Source: CAZRDB01 sp964598695
GTDB taxonomy: Bacteria; Armatimonadota; Zipacnadia; UBA1398
Direction of reading: 5' to 3'
DNA: 9,608 bases
Assembly: GCA_964598695.1 (NCBI GenBank)
Contig: CAZRDB010000193.1
Span: 1 to 9,608 of the forward strand
Of this stretch, positions 1 to 5,875 are shown one piece after another; positions within the stretch are counted from its first letter, which is position 1, and each line of letters opens with the position of its first letter. The translations under genes and the position numbers were made by a program. Below the pieces are notes generated by a model. It did not search any database and had not been told where the DNA came from. It saw only the letters and a list, made by a program, of their open reading frames with translations.

Positions 1-57
1 GCCACGATGTCAGGGCCACCCGAGCTTTGCACGTAGTGGACCGCCCAGCGTGACCCG

Positions 58-738
58 GTGGAGAACCCTAGCAGTGCTCTGTTCGGCACTGCGCCGATGC
101 CTGGCTTCGTACCGAGGCCTGCAGCGGTTCTTGTACGCGCGATGCAGAGGCTGCTGGGTCAGAGCCCAGAGCCCTTCGTGGCGCCGGGCTGCATCTATCT
201 CCACAGCTACAGGCAGGTGCGCTCGTCCGGAGTCGGCCTGGCATCGGCGCTCGCGCCCGACGGGCAGTCCCTCTTCAAGGATCTGGTCGTACGCGCTCTC
301 CTCTCGCGGTCTGGGCTAGTTGAGGGCAGCCCGGATGCCCAGGACGACGACGAGGTGCCGAAGGTCCTGGACCGGCTCTCACGGACCTATGCGGGCGGCA
401 CCGTCGGGAGCCTCACTGTGGGCCACGACGGCACGTACGACCTGCGTGTCTCTCGCCCGGACGGCACGAGCTTCTCGCTCAACGCCCTTAGCTCCGGCCA
501 GAAGGAGATCATCTCGACCCTCTTCCTCATCTGGCTGCATACGCGCAACCAGCCCTCGATCGTGCTGATCGATGAGCCGGAGCTGCACCTCAATGCCGAG
601 TGGCAGTGCGGACTCGTGCATACGCTGCACGATCTGGCGCCCGCGAACCAGTACATCCTGGCGACTCACTCGGAGGACATCTGGGGATCGGTACTACCGG
701 AACGGCGAATCCTGCTAGAGCCTGACGAGGGGGAGTAA
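58..738 (+). CDS. AAA/ABC-type ATPase, C-terminal part (AriA-like), 5' end missing or broken
   Basis: The 226 residues contain the C-terminal half of an AAA_15/AAA_21-type (OLD/RecF-like) ATPase: an ABC signature LSSGQ at residues 144-148, a Walker B strand ending IDEPE at 171-175 followed by a D-loop-like LHL, and an H-switch ATHS at 202-205. No Walker A (GxxxxGKS/T) is present, although the family normally carries it near the N-terminus. Upstream, this frame meets TAG at 34-36, so the P-loop must lie outside the window in another frame, or be lost. The GTG at 58 is only the first possible start. Codons 1-30 have 11 A/T third positions against 4 in codons 31-60, which hints that coding in this frame begins near ATG 142. 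It ends 15 bp before a DUF4435 gene in the same frame. Known AAA plus DUF4435 pairs are PARIS AriA/AriB. I infer an AriA-like sensor ATPase that is possibly inactivated. Confidence in the ATPase family is high, in integrity low. Confidence 0.75.
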   Translation: MENPSSALFGTAPMPGFVPRPAAVLVRAMQRLLGQSPEPFVAPGCIYLHSYRQVRSSGVGLASALAPDGQSLFKDLVVRALLSRSGLVEGSPDAQDDDEVPKVLDRLSRTYAGGTVGSLTVGHDGTYDLRVSRPDGTSFSLNALSSGQKEIISTLFLIWLHTRNQPSIVLIDEPELHLNAEWQCGLVHTLHDLAPANQYILATHSEDIWGSVLPERRILLEPDEGE

Positions 739-753
739 GCCACGCGGCAAGGG

Positions 754-1650
754 ATGGGGGCCCCCGCGCGAGGGGATGTCAGGCTGGCGGCCCGCCATTG
801 CCTGTTCGTTGAGGGCGAGGGGCCGGACTCGCTGGATGTCATCCTCCTCGGCGCCCTGCTTCGGAGCAACGGGCTGGAGCATGTGGGCGTGGCCCCGATG
901 GGACCGTCGGACAACGTGGGGGCCGCTGCCAGGGCCCTGCACAAGCACCACGCCGAGTACTACTTCCTCGCAGACAGGGACACGCAGGCTCCCGACGTCG
1001 TCGAGCGAAGCTGGGAGCGCTTCCCTGACCCCAAGGCCAGCAACCTCCTGATCTGGCCCAAGCGGGAGCTGGAGAACTACCTCATCGAACCCGCCTACCT
1101 CGCGAAGTGCGGGCGCCTCAAGCCGAAGGCAGACGTGGCCCGTGACCTGCTGTGCGCGGCACGCGGGAGGGTCTACCTGGACGCCGCCAACCTCACGATC
1201 ATGGAGATCCGTGACGCGTGGCGAGGGAAGTGGGTACCGAACCTGCACGCGTCGGCCGATGCCGCATCGCGCGAAGCCGGGCTGGCCAAGGCGGTCGAGG
1301 CCCTCTCAGCGCTCGAGCCCCACGCGAGCGCTATGCTTGAGCTGGTGTCCGCAGATGCGGTGGCCAAGCGATACAACACCATCGCCGATGACCTGACCGG
1401 CGGCGCTGACCCGCTCGAACTCGGCCGGGGCTCGTGGCTCGATCGGATGTCGGGCAAGGAGCTATGGCACTCCGTTGTGAACAAGTGCGTCCGGGTGACG
1501 GGGCGGGACGGTGGAGTTGTTCAGGACGACGAGAGAGCACGCGCCGTCGCCCAGCGCCTGGCGCGGCTCCCCCTCGACGAGCAGCCGGCCGACTTCAGGC
1601 AACTCGTGGAGATGCTGCACCGGGTGGCGCCGCGTACGCCGGTAGCCTGA
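754..1650 (+). CDS. DUF4435 TOPRIM-like protein (AriB-like putative effector nuclease)
   Basis: This 298-residue protein shows TOPRIM-like acidic motifs: FVEGEG at residues 18-23 (E20) after a beta strand, and FLADRD at 71-76 (D74, D76). These are followed by the DUF4435 hallmark WPKRELENYL at 101-110. The C-terminal half is helical, with a GKELW segment at 234-238. In PARIS systems AriB is a DUF4435 protein held by the AriA ATPase and released on detecting a phage anti-restriction protein, after which it cleaves host tRNA. That role is known for the family and only inferred here. The gene follows the ATPase with 15 bp between stop and ATG and lies in the same reading frame, so a single TAA (736-738) separates the two. 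The region upstream of the ATG has no strong Shine-Dalgarno, consistent with translational coupling. The acidic residues look intact, so the toxin half appears preserved even if the ATPase half is not. An alternative is another OLD-like AAA/TOPRIM pair. Confidence 0.8.
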   Translation: MGAPARGDVRLAARHCLFVEGEGPDSLDVILLGALLRSNGLEHVGVAPMGPSDNVGAAARALHKHHAEYYFLADRDTQAPDVVERSWERFPDPKASNLLIWPKRELENYLIEPAYLAKCGRLKPKADVARDLLCAARGRVYLDAANLTIMEIRDAWRGKWVPNLHASADAASREAGLAKAVEALSALEPHASAMLELVSADAVAKRYNTIADDLTGGADPLELGRGSWLDRMSGKELWHSVVNKCVRVTGRDGGVVQDDERARAVAQRLARLPLDEQPADFRQLVEMLHRVAPRTPVA

Positions 1651-1667
1651 GCGCTATGACATCGAAC

Positions 1668-1674
1668 AGAGGAG
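1668..1674 (+). promoter_or_regulatory. Shine-Dalgarno of the serine hydrolase gene
   Basis: AGAGGAG sits 10 bases before the ATG at 1685. It decides this start over an ATG at 1656 in another frame. The gene therefore has its own ribosome binding site, unlike the DUF4435 gene before it. Confidence 0.6.
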
Positions 1675-1684
1675 CATCGTCCCT

Positions 1685-2764
1685 ATGTACCCTACACACG
1701 CGCTCGAAGAGGCGATCCGCACCGGGCTGCAGGAGCACGGGATCCCTGGGATCGCTGTCTCGGTCGGCACCCGAGAGCATACCCTCGCCTCGCTCCGGGA
1801 CGGCCTCGCCCAGCGCGTGCCCGAGGAGCGCCCGCTCCCTCCGAACCCCCTCTGGGACCTCGCCTCGGTCTCGAAGGTTGTTGGCGCGACGACCTCCCTG
1901 GCCATCCTCGCGAGTGAGGGCAAGGTGCGCTTCGACGACACGCTCGCGCCGTACTTCCCGGAGGTGGCCGAGAAGCCGCTCGGCGGCGTGACCCTGCGGC
2001 AGCTCCTCACACACACCGGCGGCCTGGTCTCGTGGAGCCCGCTGTACAAGACCGTCCGGGGCTACGAGCAGATGATCGAGACGGTGCTCGCGACCGACCT
2101 GGCGACCGAGCCGGGGGCCGAGCGCCACTACTCCGATCTCGGCTTCATCCTCCTCGGCGAGGTGGTCCATCGGGTCTCGGGGCAGATGATCGACAAGTTC
2201 GCCGGTGAGCGGATCTTCGGTCCGGTCGGGATGCGCGACACCTGCTACAACCCAGACGCGGCCCTCCAGGCGCGCTGCCCCGCGACCGAGATCGACCCGG
2301 AGACCGCTCTCCCCGTCGTGGGCGTCGTGCATGACGAGAACACCCGGGCGATGGGCGGGATCTCGGGCCATGCGGGCGTGTTCTCCACCGCGGACGATCT
2401 CGCCCTCTTCGCACAGGCGCTACTCGCGCTGCCCGAGGGACCGCTGGGCGGGGCGATCTCGGCCGAGGTTTGGGCCGACCTGCAGCAGACGCGCCCGGAC
2501 ACGCCGTCCGGGTACCGCAGGCTGGGCTGGGATGGGATCGACCCGGCCGGCCAGATGGCCACGATCTTCTCGACCCGCGCCTTCGGCCACACGGGATTCA
2601 CGGGGACCGCGCTGTGGATCGACCCCGGCAAGAACGCCTTCGCCGCCGTGCTGACCAACGGGGTCCACCCGACGCGCGAGGGTGCGGAGAGCAGGGTCTA
2701 CCAGGCTCGCATGGGGATCTACCGTGCCGCGATCGACCTCGTCGAGGCCGCGGCCGCCGTCTAG
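1685..2764 (+). CDS. Serine hydrolase, class C beta-lactamase/PBP-like family
   Basis: The 359-residue protein carries all three motifs of the beta-lactamase/DD-peptidase fold: SVSK at 61-64 (nucleophile S61, base K64), YSD at 149-151 (Y149), and HTG at 302-304 in place of KTG. The LLTHTGGL segment at 107-114 and the VHDEN...GGISGHAG stretch at 215-231 resemble the YfeW/PBP4B-like and NagZ-associated serine hydrolases. Length is normal for the family. There is no signal peptide or membrane segment, so it is likely cytoplasmic. Members include esterases, D-Ala-D-Ala carboxypeptidases and peptide hydrolases, and I cannot assign a substrate. It follows the DUF4435 gene by 34 bp on the same strand with its own ribosome site. 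Nothing ties it to the ATPase pair functionally. Its stop overlaps the stop of the convergent divIVA gene. Confidence 0.88.
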   Translation: MYPTHALEEAIRTGLQEHGIPGIAVSVGTREHTLASLRDGLAQRVPEERPLPPNPLWDLASVSKVVGATTSLAILASEGKVRFDDTLAPYFPEVAEKPLGGVTLRQLLTHTGGLVSWSPLYKTVRGYEQMIETVLATDLATEPGAERHYSDLGFILLGEVVHRVSGQMIDKFAGERIFGPVGMRDTCYNPDAALQARCPATEIDPETALPVVGVVHDENTRAMGGISGHAGVFSTADDLALFAQALLALPEGPLGGAISAEVWADLQQTRPDTPSGYRRLGWDGIDPAGQMATIFSTRAFGHTGFTGTALWIDPGKNAFAAVLTNGVHPTREGAESRVYQARMGIYRAAIDLVEAAAAV

Positions 2765-3591
2765 CGCCCGGGCCCGTCGAGCGGAGTGAGGCCGGCCTGG
2801 CTGGAACTCATGCCCGTGGCGTCCGTACCGCCCGCCTGCGGGCGCATCCACTCGGGCACCTCGCCGCCCTGGGCGGGCGGCGGAGCCGGGGCCTGCTGCT
2901 TGGCGGGCGGGGGCGGGGTGGGGGACTCGCGACGCAACAGGGGGACATCGGGCGGGGGGCCTTCCGGGGCTTCCGCCGCCGGCGCCGCGTAGGCCTCGGC
3001 TTGCTCGTAGCCGTCGTCGGGCGTCCACTGCGCGGCTTGTGGCTCCTGCCAGTTGGCCGGGTCCTCGTACTGCTCGGCCCCGTATTGCCCAGGAGCGGCG
3101 TCGTCCCATCCGCCGTTCGGCTGCCGCTGGGCGGCGTAGGGGTCGCGGCGCATGTGGCCCTCGAGCCGCTGCCAGAAGCCCGAGAGCAGGCTCGCGAACT
3201 CGGCCTCGAACTGGCTCCGCAGTTCCGTGAGGGAGGCCAGCTCGCGCTCGATTGCCGCACGCTCCTGGCGCGCCCGAAGCGGGATCTCGCGCGCCTCGGC
3301 CTCGGCGTTGCGGATGATCAACTCGGCCTCCTTGCGCGCGTTCGAGAGGATCTCCTCCGACGTGCGCTGGGCGAGCATCAGGGTGTCCTTGAGGTTGGTC
3401 TCGAGGCCCTCGTACCGCTTCACGGCGTCGCGCAGCCGCCGCGCCTCCTCGCGCACCGTCGCGAGTTCCGTCTGCAGCTCCTCGAAGTTGTCGACGATCT
3501 CGTCGCGAAACGCCTCCACGTCGGGAATGGAGTACCCCATCGCGCGGCGGTGGAAGTCGCGTGTCTGAATGTCGACGGCCGAGAGCCTCAC
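2761..3591 (-). CDS. divIVA: DivIVA domain-containing cell division/polarity protein
   Basis: Residues 1-30 match the DivIVA membrane-binding N-terminus (RLSAVDIQTRDFHRR...GYSIPDVEAF, with the usual G-Y and D-V-E-F pattern). A long charged coiled coil runs from about 31 to 145. Residues 150-276 form a low-complexity tail rich in Pro, Ala, Gln and Gly that is probably disordered. DivIVA proteins bind negatively curved membrane at septa and poles and recruit division or wall-growth proteins. The start is GTG at 3591 because a perfect GAGGAGG lies just upstream on the minus strand (3598-3604) and the protein then begins exactly at the family N-terminus. It is the last gene of the yggS-sepF-divIVA operon, 38 bp after sepF. 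Tail length and composition are unlike the short Bacillus DivIVA and closer to long tailed homologues. The family call is firm; a specific role is inferred. Confidence 0.9.
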   Translation of the reverse strand: MRLSAVDIQTRDFHRRAMGYSIPDVEAFRDEIVDNFEELQTELATVREEARRLRDAVKRYEGLETNLKDTLMLAQRTSEEILSNARKEAELIIRNAEAEAREIPLRARQERAAIERELASLTELRSQFEAEFASLLSGFWQRLEGHMRRDPYAAQRQPNGGWDDAAPGQYGAEQYEDPANWQEPQAAQWTPDDGYEQAEAYAAPAAEAPEGPPPDVPLLRRESPTPPPPAKQQAPAPPPAQGGEVPEWMRPQAGGTDATGMSSSQAGLTPLDGPGR

Positions 3592-3629
3592 GACGTGCCT
3601 CCTCGGAGACGGCGGGTGGATGGAGCGGG

Positions 3630-4028
3630 CTAGCCGATCACGCGCGGGCGGATCTGCTGCTGCGGCGGGATCTGCTGGGTGTAGCCGAGCGGCGCGCCGC
3701 CCATCTCGACCGCAACGCCCTCGGGCACGAACATGAAGACCCCGTCGGCGATCCGCTTGCCCTCGCCGCCGAGCCCGAACGCGACGCCGGTGAGGAAGTC
3801 GATGATCCGCTGCTGCATGTCGAAGGGGACGCCCGTCAGGTTCACGATGATCTTCTGACCCTCGATCAGACGATCGCCGGCCTCGGCCGCCTCCTCGATG
3901 CTGGGCGGGCTCGCGCAGTACACCTGGTCATCGACGACCTGGTCGACCGCGCGCGAGTGGGAGCGCTGGCGCTGCATCGCGCCGGCCCACGGGTTGTTCA
4001 TGATGGAACTCAGCAAGCCACTGGCCAT
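3630..4028 (-). CDS. sepF: Cell division protein SepF
   Basis: The 132-residue protein has the SepF core: a conserved IIVNLTGVPFDMQQRIIDFLTG stretch at about 60-81 (the VNL and DFL-G hallmarks), then a glycine turn and ADGVFMFVPEGV at 95-106. SepF binds the C-terminal tail of FtsZ, polymerises into rings, and anchors or aligns the Z-ring at the membrane. The N-terminal residues 1-14 (MASGLLSSIMNNPW) could act as a short amphipathic membrane anchor, though the region is shorter than in many SepF proteins. The C-terminus ends in a Q/P-rich tail. The start ATG at 4028 has a GGAGG ribosome site 8 bases upstream. The gap to the yggS stop is 13 bp, so the genes are cotranscribed and probably coupled. 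The yggS-sepF-divIVA order is the classic division cluster of Gram-positive bacteria and several other phyla, but yggT/YlmG, often between sepF and divIVA, is absent here. Confidence 0.92.
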   Translation of the reverse strand: MASGLLSSIMNNPWAGAMQRQRSHSRAVDQVVDDQVYCASPPSIEEAAEAGDRLIEGQKIIVNLTGVPFDMQQRIIDFLTGVAFGLGGEGKRIADGVFMFVPEGVAVEMGGAPLGYTQQIPPQQQIRPRVIG

Positions 4029-4041
4029 CGTACTTCCCTCC

Positions 4042-4782
4042 CTAGCTCTTCCTCGGTGTCCCGAAGATCGCGGTCCCTATGCGCACCAAGGTGGCGCCCT
4101 CCTCGACGGCCACCTCGAAGTCCGAACTCATGCCCATCGACAGCTCCCGGGCCGGCAGGCCGGCGGTGGCGAGCGACTGGGCCAACTCGCGGAGACGGGC
4201 AAATGCCCGGCGCGCCGTCTCTTCCTCGGGCGGCCACGGCGCCATCGCCATCAGGCCGCGCAGGTCGACGTTCGGCTCCTCCGCGATCGCCTCGTACAAC
4301 GCGAGGAGCGCCTCGGGGGCCACCCCGCTCTTCGCGTCCTCGCCCGCGACGTTCACCTCGACGAGGCACGGCGTCCGCTGCCCGAGATCGGCCGCGTGGC
4401 GGCTGACATCACGGGCCAGGGACGGGCTGTCGAGCGTGTGGATCCAGTCGCTGAACTCGACCACCCGACGCGCCTTGTTGCGCTGCAGGTGACCGATGAA
4501 GTGCCAGTGGCATCCCGCTCCGGCGAGCGCGCGCGCCTTCTCCTGCGCCTCTTGCGCGTAGTTCTCGCCGAACTCGGTCACGCCCGCCTCCCGCACCTCC
4601 GCGATCTCCTCGGCGCTCCGGCCTTTGGAGACCGCGATGAGCGTGACGTCCTCGGCCGACCTTCCCGAACGCGAGGCCGCACGCGCGATTCTGTCCAGCA
4701 CCTCTCGGACCCTCTCCTGGGCCCCCGAGGTGTTGCTTATTCCCTTACAAGACTGGTCGCGGTAAGGCATTTCCTTATTCAC
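4042..4782 (-). CDS. yggS: YggS/PLPBP family pyridoxal-phosphate homeostasis protein
   Basis: This is a fold-type III PLP-binding barrel. The sequence shows AVSKG at 50-54 with the PLP Schiff-base lysine K53, FGENYAQEA at 71-79, the HWHFIGHLQRNK block at 92-103, VEVNVAGEDAKSG at 141-153, SMGMSSDFEVAV at 215-226 and RIGTAIFG at 234-241. The family keeps PLP and amino/keto acid pools in balance and has no known enzyme activity. At 246 residues it is slightly longer than typical because of about 18 extra N-terminal residues. The possible starts are GTG at 4782, with GAGG four bases upstream, and ATG at 4770 four codons later. No start codon exists closer to the conserved helix. It is first in the yggS-sepF-divIVA operon, a widespread association. 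The first 20 codons are unusually AT-rich and contain dyads. Confidence 0.93.
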   Translation of the reverse strand: MNKEMPYRDQSCKGISNTSGAQERVREVLDRIARAASRSGRSAEDVTLIAVSKGRSAEEIAEVREAGVTEFGENYAQEAQEKARALAGAGCHWHFIGHLQRNKARRVVEFSDWIHTLDSPSLARDVSRHAADLGQRTPCLVEVNVAGEDAKSGVAPEALLALYEAIAEEPNVDLRGLMAMAPWPPEEETARRAFARLRELAQSLATAGLPARELSMGMSSDFEVAVEEGATLVRIGTAIFGTPRKS

Positions 4783-4800
4783 CCGACCTCATAAGGGAAT
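4739..4800 (-). promoter_or_regulatory. Dyad-rich leader across the yggS start
   Basis: On the message strand, ATTCCCTTA (4800-4792) is the exact complement of TAAGGGAAT (4747-4739). Between them lie the GAGG ribosome site, the GTG start and a smaller hairpin, TAAGG-AAATG-CCTTA, with the alternative ATG in its loop. CTTATTC occurs twice on the + strand (4736-4742 and 4774-4780), giving the first arm a second partner. The stretch is much richer in A and T than its surroundings. I see no convincing -35/-10 pair. Translational control is an inference. Confidence 0.35.
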
Positions 4801-4981
4801 CTGCGGACAGACATCGAGATATACTCGCGCAGATCCCATTGGCCTTCTTGTAACTTTTCGCCCCAAAAGGTGGTTCATACAGGATTCGGCCCTCCGGGGC
4901 GCCGGCAGGCGTACGGCAACGAGGGCCGGGGCGATTCACTCGCCGCCGGCCCTCGCCGCAGTGATTCACTCCGGGACGGGC
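4783..4981. other. Intergenic region between yggS start and TIM-barrel stop
   Basis: No gene is seen here. The half next to yggS (about 4790-4880) is AT-rich for this genome and should hold the yggS operon promoter. The best -10-like match on the minus strand is TATATC within 4817-4824, without a clear -35. The half next to the TIM-barrel gene holds the hairpin described separately, and GATTCACT occurs twice (4933-4940 and 4963-4970). Confidence 0.5.
4921..4954 (-). terminator. Strong hairpin after the DUF6807/TIM-barrel operon
   Basis: GAGGGCCGG (4921-4929) pairs perfectly with CCGGCCCTC (4946-4954). The stem continues as GGCGA (4930-4934) with TCGCC (4940-4944) around a TTCAC loop, with one bulged G. 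It lies 28 bp past the TIM-barrel stop codon, where a terminator is expected. There is no T-run on either strand, so it would be a U-less terminator or an mRNA 3'-end stabiliser. Confidence 0.5.
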
Positions 4982-5860
4982 TTAGCCCCATGCCTCCAGC
5001 ATCAGATCGAAGCCCCAGCGGTAGTAACGGAGGACTCGCTCGGGGTCTGTCGTGGGGTCCATCTCGGCCAGGCAGTAGCCCTCGAAGCCGTGCGCGAGGA
5101 GGATCGTCAGCAGCTCGCGGTACGGGTAGCCGGCCCACCAGTCGTGGGTGTGGACCATCATCACGCGGTCGGCCACGGGCGTGAGCGAGGGCTCGATCGA
5201 GCCGTCCACGAGGTCGGTTGGGTTGCAGTTCCAGGTCAGCCCCACCGAGCGGGCCGTGCAGAACTCCATGATCCGGCGGATGTGGGGCGGCTCCTGGGTC
5301 CCGCCCCCGTGCACCTCCACGAAGACCCGGACGCCGCACTCCTCGGCCACGGGCGCCAGCTCGTTGAGCGCCCCGCCGATCTGGGCGAGGGTCGTCTCGA
5401 CCGGGATCCCCTCGGGGAGGCCGTTCGGGCGCACCTTCACCCCGAGAGCCCCCACGTCGCGCGCCAGCGCGAGGAACTGCTTCGCGGTCTCCACGTTCTG
5501 CCGGACGACGGCCGGGTCGGGGGAGTGGAACTCACAGACCGAGCCGAGGGCGGTGATCGTCACGCCGGCCGCCTCGGCCTTCGCTTTCACTGCCGCACGC
5601 TGCTCCCCCGTGAGGTTCGGCTCGACCCCGTGCGCGTGCGTGGTACGCAACTCGACGCCGTCCATGCCCGTCTTGGCGCAGAGGGCGAGGAGCGCATCGA
5701 GGTCCATCTCCTTGCCGATCTGGTAGGTCACGACGCCGAGACCGAGCTTGCCGTTCCGGAACATGCCGCCCTGCACCTGACCCTTCGCACCCGTGGTGAC
5801 GAGGCCGGCGGCCGCGAGCGCGGCCGTGCCGGCGAGGAACTCCCTGCGCGTGACACCCAT
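4982..5860 (-). CDS. Tat-exported sugar phosphate isomerase/epimerase-like TIM-barrel protein
   Basis: The 292-residue protein starts with a twin-arginine signal, TRREFLAGTAALAAAG (residues 4-19), so it is predicted to be exported folded. The rest matches the xylose isomerase-like TIM barrel (AP endonuclease 2 family): GLGVVTYQIG at 40-49, DGVELRTTHAHG at 67-78, FVEVHGGG at 180-187, WNCNPTD at 210-216, VHTHDW at 236-241 and LAEMD at 264-268. E182, N213 or D216, H239 and E266 are the likely divalent-metal ligands by position. Length fits the family. The start ATG at 5860 has GGGAGGAG just upstream. It begins 15 bp after the stop of the DUF6807 gene, so the two are one operon. Members of this group isomerise or epimerise sugars and inositols; the substrate here is unknown. 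Folding with metal in the cytoplasm before Tat export is consistent. Confidence 0.88.
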   Translation of the reverse strand: MGVTRREFLAGTAALAAAGLVTTGAKGQVQGGMFRNGKLGLGVVTYQIGKEMDLDALLALCAKTGMDGVELRTTHAHGVEPNLTGEQRAAVKAKAEAAGVTITALGSVCEFHSPDPAVVRQNVETAKQFLALARDVGALGVKVRPNGLPEGIPVETTLAQIGGALNELAPVAEECGVRVFVEVHGGGTQEPPHIRRIMEFCTARSVGLTWNCNPTDLVDGSIEPSLTPVADRVMMVHTHDWWAGYPYRELLTILLAHGFEGYCLAEMDPTTDPERVLRYYRWGFDLMLEAWG

Positions 5861-5875
5861 CTCGGCTCCTCCCGC

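Noticed and set aside
1434..1991. Open frame bridging the DUF4435 and serine hydrolase genes
   Set aside because: It overlaps both real genes in another frame, and its Arg/Ser/Pro-rich product has no motif.
2470..3633. 387-codon open frame on the + strand
   Set aside because: It overlaps the end of the serine hydrolase and runs antisense to divIVA, both of which have firm family evidence.
3561..4794. Open frames on the + strand opposite sepF and yggS
   Set aside because: Shadow frames of SepF and YggS; translations are Arg/Ser/Pro-rich without motifs.
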